Numbered from the stretch's first letter, positions 27,103 through 35,406 are shown. The stretch: DNA of 64,000 nt from UBA60 sp964587885 (GCA_964587885.1 CAZPME010000001.1:121991-185990); one strand, 5' to 3'. Notes: a model not told the origin generated them from the letters alone. A program made the numbers and translations.

Positions 27103-27143
27103 ATACATGTTCGGTTGCCTCATGTTATCGCCAACATGTGATG
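27103..27143. promoter_or_regulatory. Palindrome pair upstream of the CuA-d1 gene
   Basis: ATACATGTTCGG (27103-27114) and a weaker GCCAACATGTGATG (27130-27143) match the CCGAACATGTTCGG motif found before other genes of this cluster. Their CATGT cores start at 27106 and 27135, 29 bp apart. Another partial copy, CATGTT, is at 27121. A separate 10-bp palindrome GCGCTAGCGC is at 27163-27172. Confidence 0.55.
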
Positions 27144-27185
27144 AAGTTGACTTTGGCTTAGAGCGCTAGCGCAAGTTTGAGGCAA

Positions 27186-28985
27186 ATGTATAGACTGAAT
27201 GTTTTGAAAAGAGCCAAAATTGCATTATTGATTACAGCGCTGTTAGTCGGTACAACCCTATCGGGGTGTATCGGTTCAGATGATGCCATTTCTTGTGGAC
27301 AAGGAACGGTATTGAAAGAGGATGAATGCGTTCTAGAAGAAAGCGGCACCGATGAATCCGGAGAATGGGTTGTGTTCAATATTGAATCCAACCAATGGTC
27401 ATTTGAACCAAATGAAATCATCGTCGATGAAGGTGATAAAGTACGTTTGATATTCACTTCTACTTCAGACGAGCAATCCCAGTATAACCTACATTCCTTT
27501 GGCTTAAACGCTTACGACATAGCCGTTGATTTGCCAGTTGGAGAGACCGTCACCGTCGAGTTTGAAGCAGATTTAGTTGGCGAATTTCCCTTCGATTGCT
27601 CCATTTTTTGCGGCGATAGGCATAACGATATGACGGGTGTTCTTATCGTCAATTCAGCAGGGAATACTGAAGTTATTGCCGAGCCAGAGACCGGCAATAA
27701 TACGGCGTTGGTGATCTCAACTGATATCTATGACACCACAACTTCACCGAATGGAATTCCTCAATGGAATAATAGTGACTTAATGCTCATTATTGAGCGT
27801 GAAGCTGAGAGAATTGCATTCGTCGATACTACAACAGATGAAATCGTCGGTAGAATTAGTGGTCTTGGTTTCCAACCACATACTGCTGTTTTTGATGAAG
27901 ATTCAGAATATGGATACCTCATCAGCCGAGGTGGTTGGCTGTCGAAGATTCAATTGGATGACCTCACAGTTCCCAACTATGTGAAAGTTGGAGTTTCAAG
28001 TCGCGGCACCGCATTATCAAGTGATGGAAATTGGGTAATCGCTACCAATTACGAGCCCTCGAGTTTCATGATTGTAAATACCAGTACGATGGAAATCGCC
28101 ATGGAATACCAATTACCCATTCGCTGGGAGAACGGTGAGTCCCAATTTTCACGCGCTGCGGCAGCACTCGATACCGCCAATGGCTACATTTTCGTAGCGA
28201 TGAAAGACCTAGGTGAAATATGGGTAATTGACTCACTTGAGCACCGATGGGGAGATAGTCCATTTCCTGTGGTTAAGATATTCCATGAACAGGGCGGGAT
28301 GCTACACGATGCATTCATTACCCCTGATAGCCAATACTACATTCTAGCGAGCCAAACGAGTCACCATATGTCGATTATCGATGCAAAGAACCTCACCGAG
28401 GTTGGCTTGGTTGAAGTTGGATTGAAGCCTCACCCCGGTCCCGGTGCAGTATGGGGCAAGTACATTTTCACTCCTTCTATAGGTGAGGGAAAGTTGAATA
28501 TTATCAATTCCGAGACTTGGGAGAACGAATTCGCCTTACCAATTGGAGGGCCAGCCTTATTCACAAGGACATTTGAGTTCGGAGACCCAAGCAGCGATGT
28601 TGAGTGGGAGAAGAACCACAGCAACCTGCAATATCCTTACGTTTGGTGGGACACCGTTTTATCGAGCGATGTTGAACAAAACAAGGAAGTGTACGTATTA
28701 GATGCCTCAAAATTGTATCTTAGCAATGCTAGCAACGAGAGCATAGCTTCCAGCGTATGGACGCTAAAGGATGATGACTGCGAAGGGAGAACTCTGCACC
28801 CTGAATTCAGTCATGACGGCTCAAAGGTGTACGTTTCATGTTGGGCAGAGGCTGGATATTTGCTAATCTATGAGTCGACGCCAGGTGCCGATGGACAATT
28901 TGAATTGCTCGGAAAAATTGCCGGATTGGAAAATCCTACTGGAACATTTGGAGTCGGACTTAGAGCACATGAAATCGGAGTTTGA
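27186..28985 (+). CDS. Lipoprotein with CuA cupredoxin fused to a cytochrome d1 (NirS-like) propeller
   Basis: Residues 1-30 form a lipoprotein signal ending in the lipobox LSGC. A cupredoxin domain follows (about 60-165) with a complete binuclear CuA site: His103, then CSIFCGDRHNDM with Cys138, Cys142, His146 and Met149. Residues 185-599 match the eight-bladed cytochrome d1 domain of nitrite reductase NirS. His232 in FQPHTAV is placed like the d1 axial ligand; MLHDAF (His374) and KPHPGPG (His416) match the two active-site histidines, and their 42-residue spacing equals that in Pseudomonas NirS. The C terminus NPTGTFGVGL also fits NirS. The c-haem domain of NirS is absent; CuA stands in as electron entry. 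It may reduce nitrite or another small molecule outside the cell; haem d1 synthesis genes are not in view. Confidence 0.82.
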   Translation: MYRLNVLKRAKIALLITALLVGTTLSGCIGSDDAISCGQGTVLKEDECVLEESGTDESGEWVVFNIESNQWSFEPNEIIVDEGDKVRLIFTSTSDEQSQYNLHSFGLNAYDIAVDLPVGETVTVEFEADLVGEFPFDCSIFCGDRHNDMTGVLIVNSAGNTEVIAEPETGNNTALVISTDIYDTTTSPNGIPQWNNSDLMLIIEREAERIAFVDTTTDEIVGRISGLGFQPHTAVFDEDSEYGYLISRGGWLSKIQLDDLTVPNYVKVGVSSRGTALSSDGNWVIATNYEPSSFMIVNTSTMEIAMEYQLPIRWENGESQFSRAAAALDTANGYIFVAMKDLGEIWVIDSLEHRWGDSPFPVVKIFHEQGGMLHDAFITPDSQYYILASQTSHHMSIIDAKNLTEVGLVEVGLKPHPGPGAVWGKYIFTPSIGEGKLNIINSETWENEFALPIGGPALFTRTFEFGDPSSDVEWEKNHSNLQYPYVWWDTVLSSDVEQNKEVYVLDASKLYLSNASNESIASSVWTLKDDDCEGRTLHPEFSHDGSKVYVSCWAEAGYLLIYESTPGADGQFELLGKIAGLENPTGTFGVGLRAHEIGV

Positions 28986-28998
28986 TTATTCGTTTCGG

Positions 28999-29610
28999 CT
29001 ATTTCCAGCCACACCAAACTCCGCCTTTGCTCGATAATAGTTCAGCCGGAATACGGGTTGCGGAAATCCATTCGCTTGAATCAATTGAGATCGCCGCTTC
29101 AAAGGCATCTCTTCCCCAACCGCCATCGCCATTAATTTCTATGTCTCCAATTTGAGCCTGTTCGTTGAAGCGACCCCTCACAAGAAGAGTATTGTCATCA
29201 AGCTGCTGTAATTCTGTAACCTCTTCAATTCCGCCACCGGATATGGGTTTTATGTCAAGCCAATGACCATCGATTGACAATATCGCAATCAGCCCATCTT
29301 TACTACCCGAAGAATTGATGAAATCTGCACCAAGTGAAAGTGTACCATTGAATGAACCACCGATCCATAAATCACCATTTGGCATTTGCAGAGCCGATTG
29401 AATTTTCCAATCACCCTCGCCAATAGGGGTGTCTTCGGATAGTGCTCCACTAGTTGCCAATGCTCTGATTTGGGATTTGGACAGAACAATCTCTTCCTCG
29501 ATTATGGGGCCATTTGAGCCCAGTAGCAACAACGGAGATAGAGCAAGGAATCCTGAAAACAGCACCACTAAAGTCAATATTCCGATAATCGACTTCGCTC
29601 CCTTGTCCAT
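28999..29610 (-). CDS. Membrane-anchored outer protein of unknown function
   Basis: The 203-residue protein begins MDKGAKSIIGILTLVVLFSG, an uncleaved signal anchor, then an outer domain with repeated beta-strand patterns (GDLWIGGSFNGTLSLGADF, LLVRGRFNEQAQIGDIEI). Such GG-F-G-L repeats resemble SBBP-type beta-propeller blades, but only two or three are present, so the domain is short or incomplete. It converges on the CuA-d1 gene (13 bp between stops) and is divergent from coxC, sharing the palindrome-bearing intergenic region. The short spacing to respiratory genes hints at a related role without proving it. Confidence 0.6.
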   Translation of the reverse strand: MDKGAKSIIGILTLVVLFSGFLALSPLLLLGSNGPIIEEEIVLSKSQIRALATSGALSEDTPIGEGDWKIQSALQMPNGDLWIGGSFNGTLSLGADFINSSGSKDGLIAILSIDGHWLDIKPISGGGIEEVTELQQLDDNTLLVRGRFNEQAQIGDIEINGDGGWGRDAFEAAISIDSSEWISATRIPAELLSSKGGVWCGWK

Positions 29611-29645
29611 GACAATCGTAGCACTCTTGGAGCAACTTCGACTAC

Positions 29646-29688
29646 CCTAACATGTACGGATTTGGTAATTGAGCCCTGACATGTTTGG
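29646..29688. promoter_or_regulatory. Two palindromes 29 bp apart before the cox operon
   Basis: CCTAACATGTACGG (29646-29659) and CCTGACATGTTTGG (29675-29688) both match the cluster motif. Their centres are 29 bp apart, the same distance as upstream of the CuA-d1 gene. The region is shared with the divergent minus-strand gene at 29610. Confidence 0.65.
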
Positions 29689-29699
29689 ATTGATTGTGA

Positions 29700-30503
29700 A
29701 TGAATATTACCTATTCGGCAATGTCGAAAGAGATGTCAGAAATGTTGATTCACGAAGATGGAGAAGTGCATTACAGTCTAGCCCCTTTACTCGCTTCGCT
29801 AGGTCTTGCAGTAACACTAGCGGCCCTAATTGTCCCACCACTATTGCTACTCGGGATTCCATTGTTGTCTATTGCGATTTGGAAGTGGATTAATGAAGAA
29901 GTAGATTTGGCGAAATATCGTCGTGTAAGTGGTGATGAATACGGCATTGCATCTTGGGCTATGATTTGGATAATTGTAACTGAGATCATCATTTTTTCTG
30001 GCTTTTTTGCGTTTTGGTTTTGGGCACGTTGGCATACTGTTTCTTGGGAAGAGTCAGTAGGTGGTTCATGGCCCGCTCTCGGAGTAGAACACAACATGAA
30101 ATTGGTGGGACTAAACACCCTAATACTCATTACAAGCGGAATTACTGCCCATTTTTCGCTCGAACAATTAAAGGAGAATAAAGTTCGAAACAGTCGATCA
30201 CTGATTGAGGCAACAATCGTTTTAGGTGCGATATTTTTAGTGATTCAAGGTCATGAATATGCAACAGCAACTTTCTCTCCCAATTCGCACGCTTATGGGA
30301 CAGCATTCTATGCAATTACTGGATTACACGGGCTCCATGTCGTAATTGGAATCTTTGCACTTGGTATAGTGTTGCTATTGATTCATAGTTCTCATTATAC
30401 TGCCGAGAGATGGGAAAGTTTCCGAGCAATAGTATGGTACTGGCACTTTGTCGATGCCGTATGGATTGCTGTCTATCTAGTCATTTACTGGGAGGTGATT
30501 TGA
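29700..30503 (+). CDS. coxC: Cytochrome c oxidase subunit III
   Basis: A seven-span subunit of the haem-copper oxidase that stabilises subunit I. Signatures include IIFSGFFAFWFWARW, the lipid/acid motif QGHEYATATF and the closing TGLHGLHVVIG and YWHFVDAVWIAVYLVIY. Length (267) is normal. An ATG at 29721 could also serve as start, since 29700 is only 12 bp from the upstream palindrome. It is first in the order coxC-coxB-coxA, with its stop overlapping the coxB start (TGATG). Confidence 0.92.
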   Translation: MNITYSAMSKEMSEMLIHEDGEVHYSLAPLLASLGLAVTLAALIVPPLLLLGIPLLSIAIWKWINEEVDLAKYRRVSGDEYGIASWAMIWIIVTEIIIFSGFFAFWFWARWHTVSWEESVGGSWPALGVEHNMKLVGLNTLILITSGITAHFSLEQLKENKVRNSRSLIEATIVLGAIFLVIQGHEYATATFSPNSHAYGTAFYAITGLHGLHVVIGIFALGIVLLLIHSSHYTAERWESFRAIVWYWHFVDAVWIAVYLVIYWEVI

Positions 30504-31252
30504 TGTTGATGAGTAAAAGGAAAGTTATCGCAATATCTATTTTAGCGTTAATACCATTGATGCTGACCTTTGGCTCAATCATCAATTGGTTCGCTGAAGA
30601 CGGTACTGGGGCTCACGCCAAAGTGTATGACGAATTGTTCAATTTATACTGGACCCTAGGTACTATAGTCGCCATTATTGTGTACGGATATTTCGTATGG
30701 CTATTAAGTACCGCCGATTATACTGGAGATGAGGATGCACCAGATTGTCCAGTTATAGGAGTAGAACCAATTGAGCGTGGCACTGCTAAAGTAGCGTGGA
30801 CGATTTCGGCAGCCATTACCATATTCCTACTCGTATTATCTCAAGTTACCTTTGACAGTATCGACTTTTTTGAGGACATAAATGCAAACACAACTGAAGA
30901 GAGTTTCACGGTACAAATTGTTGGATACCAATATTACTGGACATATGAATACCCCGATGGAACCATTCTCTCAAGCGCAACCGAAGAGCCGTTACGCATT
31001 CCTGTCGATGTCCCAATCGTCTTCGAGGTGTCATCAGGTGATGTTTTTCACAATTTTGCCCTCCCTGAACACAGAGTTAAAGCGGATGCGATTCCTGGAA
31101 GATCAATTTCAATTTGGATAGAAGCAGAGGAAGTTGGAACATACCCGATTCGATGCTTTGAGTTGTGTGGAGCAAGCCATACTAACATGATAGGTGAACT
31201 TGAAGTAATGGAAAAAAATGACTTCGAAACTTGGTATCGAGGAGGTGTATGA
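30503..31252 (+). CDS. coxB: Cytochrome c oxidase subunit II with CuA site
   Basis: Subunit II accepts electrons at a binuclear CuA centre and passes them to haem a. The 249-residue protein has hydrophobic segments near residues 5-28, 48-68 and 92-112 and then the outer cupredoxin domain. The aromatic patch QYYWTYEYPDG, the first CuA ligand in VFHNFALPEHRVKADAIPG and the CuA loop CFELCGASHTNM (Cys218 onward) are intact. The start ATG overlaps the coxC stop and is preceded by GGAGGTGAT at 30491-30499. No c-type haem is fused, so the donor may be a cupredoxin. Confidence 0.94.
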   Translation: MLMSKRKVIAISILALIPLMLTFGSIINWFAEDGTGAHAKVYDELFNLYWTLGTIVAIIVYGYFVWLLSTADYTGDEDAPDCPVIGVEPIERGTAKVAWTISAAITIFLLVLSQVTFDSIDFFEDINANTTEESFTVQIVGYQYYWTYEYPDGTILSSATEEPLRIPVDVPIVFEVSSGDVFHNFALPEHRVKADAIPGRSISIWIEAEEVGTYPIRCFELCGASHTNMIGELEVMEKNDFETWYRGGV

Positions 31253-31254
31253 TT

Positions 31255-33438
31255 GTGCTCTCAAGAAAAATTTCCAGCATTGGTTTCATTCTAGCCATCG
31301 CGGTATTACTCGCTATTGGGACACCTCTAGGGAATTCATCGGAAACCGGAATCGGCGGAACCTCTGTCGACGAGGGTTGTTCCTGTCACTATGGTGGAGA
31401 TGATGGTAATGCGAGTATTTCCTTAGAAGGCGTGCCTGAAACATATGAGACCGGTAAAATATACACATTGTACATCAATCTAAGCGGAGGCCCACAAGTT
31501 GGCGGTGAAAATCAAGGTGGATTTAATCTACGTTCCACTTCAGGGGAGCTTTCTCCCGTCGATAATACCACCCAATATTGGAAAGATGATAAATTGGAAA
31601 TGACGCACCTTGAAGCAGGAAATGACCAACGCCTTTGGGTTGTAAATTGGACCTCTCCGAATGTAGACAATAAAGATGTCACTTTTACCGTAATCGGTAA
31701 TTCGGTAAATGGCGACAATATCCCATCTGCGTTGGACAACTGGGACATGCAAACATATTCCTCAAAGGGTAGTAATTCGGGTTCAAGCCCGATAGTAAAT
31801 CTAGATGATATGGCTTGGTGGATAATTGTTAGCCTACTAACGATAATTGTATTGGTCACTATCTTTGTGCTGAAGAATATTGAGAAGTACTCTGGTCAAC
31901 CACTAATGCATTGGTTATCGACAACCAATCACAAGGATATCGGCCTAATGTACCTGTGGACGACAATCGTATTTACCGCGATAGGCTTGGCGCTATCACT
32001 GTTGATTCGATTACAACTCATCATTCCAAACAACGATTTTCTCACCGGCGGTTTGTTCAATGAGGCAGTTACGATGCATGGAGCAGTGATGGTATTATTC
32101 GCTATCTCCCCTATGTCATTTGCATTTGCAAATTATATTGTTCCGCTACAAATCGGTGCCAAAGATATGGCATTTCCAAGGCTTAACGCTCTTTCCTTTT
32201 GGTGCTTGGTTCTCGGCGGATTGGTTGCGGCATCGGGATTCTTCTTAGGTGGTGCTGCCGATGCCGGATGGACATTCTATTCGCCATTAACTTCCTTAGA
32301 ATATAGTCCAAGTCACGGTGTTTCCCTCGCCGGCGCAGGTTTGGTATTACTCATTGTTTCAGTCACCTCCAGTACGATCAATTTCCTGGTTACGATTCAC
32401 AAATTTCGAATCCCGACGATGGGTTGGATGCAAATGCCCATGTTCACATGGAATATTTTCTTCACAGTGATACTAATGTTGGTGATTTTTCCAGCCTTAC
32501 TCACCGCGGTATTGATGCTGGTAGGCGACCGTTTTTTCTCGACATTATTCTTTGACCCAAGTATTGATGGATCGACTTGGTGGTTACACATCTTCTGGTT
32601 CTTCGGACATCCGGAAGTCTATGTCGTATTGTTGCCGGGCCTAGGGATGGCGATGGAGATTATTCCAACTACAGTGCGACGAACTCTATATGGCCGCAGA
32701 ATCATAATTTGGGCGCTTGTAGTCGCTTGTATTCTCTCGGTTTTGGTCTGGGGACATCACATGTTCATTACCGGAATCGATTCCACTTTTAGGAAAATTG
32801 AGACGATTGGCACTGAATTGGTAAGTGTGCCATTCGGGTTGATTTATCTCAGCCTATTAGCAACGTTTTATCGTTCAAAGCCCGACTTCAATAAACTTCC
32901 TCTGGTATTCGTGATGGGAGCGATCGGAATCTTCCTTGTCGGTGGAATCACAGGCGTCTACCTATCTTCAGTAGCGATGGATGTCCAACTTCGTGGAACT
33001 TACTACATCGTCGCACATTTCCACTATACCCTAGGTTCTGTTGCAGTCATGACGTTGGGCGGAATTTACTATTGGTATCCAAAAATGTTTGGAAAAATGC
33101 TTGACCAAAGAATGGGATGGTGGCATTTTTGGTTGACTTTCATCGGAATCAATCTGACTTTCATCCCATTGTTTGGCATGACTGACATGCCCCGCCGCAT
33201 CTATCTTTACGGGGATGAAACAGGCTGGGCTTTGCAACATTTAATCTCCAGTTTGGGGTCGTTTGTAGTATTCTTTGCTCAATGTATTTTCGCATGGAAT
33301 TTCATTCGCAGCATCAAGCATGGAGAAAGTGCAGGGGACAATCCTTGGGATGGTTCGACATTCGAATGGAGTACAACCTCGCCACCGCCAATACACAACT
33401 TCAATGAATTACCTGTCCTCAACCCTTCAATGAAGTAA
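31255..33438 (+). CDS. coxA: Cytochrome c oxidase subunit I with an extra N-terminal exported CxCH domain
   Basis: Residues about 215-727 are a normal type A1 subunit I: NHKDIGLMYL, low-spin haem His in TMHGAVMVLF, CuB His and cross-link Tyr in FGHPEVYVVLLPG (with the Glu of the A1 D-channel), WGHHMF, and haem ligands in YIVAHFHYTLG. The first 200 residues are foreign to the family: a signal-like helix, DEGCSCHYGGDDG (Cys42-Ser-Cys44-His45), and a beta-sandwich with GGPQVGGENQGGFNLRS, closed by another span (WWIIVSLLTIIVLVTIFV). The start is taken at GTG 31255, seven bases after GGAGGTG (31241-31247); an ATG at 31249 is closer than usual to that site. The same extra domain recurs at 34051. 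Confidence 0.9.
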   Translation: MLSRKISSIGFILAIAVLLAIGTPLGNSSETGIGGTSVDEGCSCHYGGDDGNASISLEGVPETYETGKIYTLYINLSGGPQVGGENQGGFNLRSTSGELSPVDNTTQYWKDDKLEMTHLEAGNDQRLWVVNWTSPNVDNKDVTFTVIGNSVNGDNIPSALDNWDMQTYSSKGSNSGSSPIVNLDDMAWWIIVSLLTIIVLVTIFVLKNIEKYSGQPLMHWLSTTNHKDIGLMYLWTTIVFTAIGLALSLLIRLQLIIPNNDFLTGGLFNEAVTMHGAVMVLFAISPMSFAFANYIVPLQIGAKDMAFPRLNALSFWCLVLGGLVAASGFFLGGAADAGWTFYSPLTSLEYSPSHGVSLAGAGLVLLIVSVTSSTINFLVTIHKFRIPTMGWMQMPMFTWNIFFTVILMLVIFPALLTAVLMLVGDRFFSTLFFDPSIDGSTWWLHIFWFFGHPEVYVVLLPGLGMAMEIIPTTVRRTLYGRRIIIWALVVACILSVLVWGHHMFITGIDSTFRKIETIGTELVSVPFGLIYLSLLATFYRSKPDFNKLPLVFVMGAIGIFLVGGITGVYLSSVAMDVQLRGTYYIVAHFHYTLGSVAVMTLGGIYYWYPKMFGKMLDQRMGWWHFWLTFIGINLTFIPLFGMTDMPRRIYLYGDETGWALQHLISSLGSFVVFFAQCIFAWNFIRSIKHGESAGDNPWDGSTFEWSTTSPPPIHNFNELPVLNPSMK

Positions 33439-33465
33439 CGTAATGATTTCAATTCCGAGAAATCA

Positions 33466-33477
33466 ATACATGTTCGG
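33466..33477. promoter_or_regulatory. Cluster palindrome before the CoA-binding protein gene
   Basis: ATACATGTTCGG is identical over 12 bp to the copy at 27103-27114. It lies 37 bp before the ATG at 33514. I see no second copy 29 bp away. Confidence 0.5.
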
Positions 33478-33513
33478 ACGTATTTCTATGCAGAACGCCT
33501 CTTTTGGTAAAGC

Positions 33514-33981
33514 ATGGAAAGACTAAAGAAAATGAACATTGACTCGGCAATCGCTCATGCTATTCAAATGAAAAATGTTGCAATCATCGGTGTTGAAAAT
33601 GACGGTACAGCTTGGAAAGATATGCAAGGGTTGCTTTCTCGAGGATACAAAGTATATCCAGTCAATCCAGACCTTGCAAAGAATGGTGCTTCGGTTATTG
33701 GCTTACCAGTAGTTTCTTCCTTAGTCGAAATAGATGAGCATGTGGAGTTGGTAAATCTCCATGTTGAGAGTAACAAAGTAGAATATTGGGTATCTGATAT
33801 CTCAGAGAGAATGGAGCGAAGAGCAGATATTGATGCGGTTTGGTTTGAGCCAAGTATCGAAATAGGATTGTCCGCAAATGATGCTAACGACTATGGTTGG
33901 ATGGTTATCGCAGAAAGGTGCTTACTACGCGAAGTGAAAAACCATAACATGGATTTCTTAGAAAATGAGCCAATACCTTGA
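33514..33981 (+). CDS. CoA-binding domain protein (YccU-like)
   Basis: A 155-residue single Rossmann-like domain of the CoA_binding family. NVAIIGVENDGTAWKDMQGLLSRGYKVYPVNPDLAKNG contains the nucleotide loop and the typical 'YPVNP' strand; the later VNLHV and AVWFEPSIE segments complete the fold. Stand-alone members have no established reaction and may sense or carry CoA or a related nucleotide. An ATG at 33532 (MNIDSA) is an alternative start. It lies between the cox operon and the CxCH protein and has its own copy of the palindrome, so it probably belongs to the same response. Confidence 0.8.
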   Translation: MERLKKMNIDSAIAHAIQMKNVAIIGVENDGTAWKDMQGLLSRGYKVYPVNPDLAKNGASVIGLPVVSSLVEIDEHVELVNLHVESNKVEYWVSDISERMERRADIDAVWFEPSIEIGLSANDANDYGWMVIAERCLLREVKNHNMDFLENEPIP

Positions 33982-33993
33982 CTCGAGGGTGTC

Positions 33994-34007
33994 CCGAACA
34001 TGTTAGG
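33994..34007. promoter_or_regulatory. Cluster palindrome before the CxCH protein gene
   Basis: CCGAACATGTTAGG matches the motif at 12 of 14 positions. The ATG at 34000 sits inside it, so the real start of the downstream gene must be later. Confidence 0.6.
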
Positions 34008-34050
34008 GGCAGGTCAAGTAATGCCAAGTCCATCGCAGATTGAGGAGGCT

Positions 34051-34698
34051 GTGTTGAAAGTGCCAAGCCAAGAAATGACCAATTCCAAGATGTTCATTTA
34101 TTCACTACCGATTGTACTTACAATACTATTATTGCCGTCTACATTAGGATATTCTAACGGAATTACCGGTGCTTCTGTAGAAGATGGCTGCAACTGTCAT
34201 GGAGGTGGCATTCCTAGCAATGATGTGAGTGTAGAACTAGAAGGATTGCCGAGTGAATTCGTCCCAAATCAAATCTATAATTTGACGATCACTATCATCG
34301 GTGGACCCGAAGTATCAGGGCTAAATCAAGCCGGCTATAATCTACAAGTGAGTTCGGGCGTATTATCGACGCTCGATGATAATTCTAAAATCCAGCAACG
34401 TCAAGCGACTCATACATCTTCAGGAAACGACATGCGTCAATGGGTGGTAACTTGGATGGCACCTAATAGTGAATCTTCAACAGACTTCTCATTGCTTGGC
34501 AATTCTGTCAACGGTGATTCAGTTCCCAATCAAGCTGATCACTGGAATCAATTTGAAATTACAATCAATAGCGTTGATTTTGAACAAGATAATGCTAATA
34601 TTGACGAGACCGGAAATAGTAGTTTCCCGATAATGCCCCTAATAATTGGGACGATTGCCGCTCTCTTTGTCGTAAGGTGGCTTCCCGATGATCTCTAG
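34051..34698 (+). CDS. Exported, tail-anchored CxCH domain protein
   Basis: This protein is essentially the N-terminal domain of the neighbouring CoxA on its own. After a signal peptide (MFIYSLPIVLTILLLPSTLG) come EDGCNCHGGG, a beta-sandwich with LEGLPSEF, IIGGPEVSGLNQAGYNLQVS and the shared LLGNSVNGDSVPNQADHWNQ, then a C-terminal anchor (MPLIIGTIAALFVVRWL). The fold resembles Reeler/choice-of-anchor domains, which often carry a CxxCH; here one residue is missing between the cysteines. I chose GTG 34051 because GAGGAGG lies just upstream (34042-34048); TTG 34054 or ATG 34075 are possible. It may bind a metal or a covalently held haem and relay electrons to the oxidase; this is inference. Confidence 0.75.
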   Translation: MLKVPSQEMTNSKMFIYSLPIVLTILLLPSTLGYSNGITGASVEDGCNCHGGGIPSNDVSVELEGLPSEFVPNQIYNLTITIIGGPEVSGLNQAGYNLQVSSGVLSTLDDNSKIQQRQATHTSSGNDMRQWVVTWMAPNSESSTDFSLLGNSVNGDSVPNQADHWNQFEITINSVDFEQDNANIDETGNSSFPIMPLIIGTIAALFVVRWLPDDL

Positions 34699-34710
34699 GG
34701 GGAATGGTTT

Positions 34711-35397
34711 ATGGTGCAGGTGCAGAAAAAAGGAATAATGAAATCTCTGAAGTTAATTGTCCAAATCCGCCTTCCAGATGGCCATTGGGCTGGTGATCTT
34801 ACTCGGAAAGTACCCCATATGATCCTTAGTATTGATGAGCACATGCCGTTAAGCCACGGCCGAGGTACTGCCAAGGTTTTAGTGCAAGGCCCTAATATTG
34901 AACTCTGTTGCAATATATTGGACGAGCATGAAGGTATTGAAAATTATACCACTTTCAAGAAGACTGATTCTGTCTTAGAACTCAATGTAACAATCGCCAA
35001 GCACGGTGGTGGTTTTCTCAAAGAACTCGCCATTGCTACGGTAGTGCCTCGAACTCCATTTGAGGTTCGAGATGGATGGGTGCAATGGGAGTTTGCTACC
35101 GATCAAGAACACGCCCGTTCTTTAATTAATTCTCTCAAAACAAGTGAGACACCACACCGAGTAATATCTTTCGGAACAGATTCACAATCTAGATTGTTGA
35201 CCCCTAGGCAGCGAGAGGTATTCGATTTAGCGGTCATCGAGGGATATTACGAAACACCTAGACGAACAAACTTGACTAAATTAGCAGAAAAGTTGGAAGT
35301 TTCTAAGTCGACAGTTTGCGAGTTGATTCAACATATTGAGAAGCAAATCATCGCTGAATATTGCGATGCCGTACGTAGAAGTAGCCCGCTAGAATGA
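34711..35397 (+). CDS. Bat-type HTH transcription regulator
   Basis: The C-terminal 60 residues match the bacterio-opsin activator HTH family: LTPRQREVFDLAVIEGYYET, then TNLTKLAEKLEVSKSTVCEL and IQHIEKQI. The N-terminal 160 residues have the mixed beta domain common to these archaeal regulators (KLIVQIRLPDGHW, VTIAKHGGGFLKEL). It lacks a receiver or PAS domain. Alternative start: ATG 34738. It sits in the middle of the genes that carry the CCGAACATGTTCGG palindrome and is the only transcription-factor-like gene among them, so it is the best candidate to bind that motif. Its own upstream region, inside or next to the CxCH gene, has no copy that I can see. Confidence 0.82.
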   Translation: MVQVQKKGIMKSLKLIVQIRLPDGHWAGDLTRKVPHMILSIDEHMPLSHGRGTAKVLVQGPNIELCCNILDEHEGIENYTTFKKTDSVLELNVTIAKHGGGFLKELAIATVVPRTPFEVRDGWVQWEFATDQEHARSLINSLKTSETPHRVISFGTDSQSRLLTPRQREVFDLAVIEGYYETPRRTNLTKLAEKLEVSKSTVCELIQHIEKQIIAEYCDAVRRSSPLE

Positions 35398-35406
35398 TTA
35401 TTTTAG

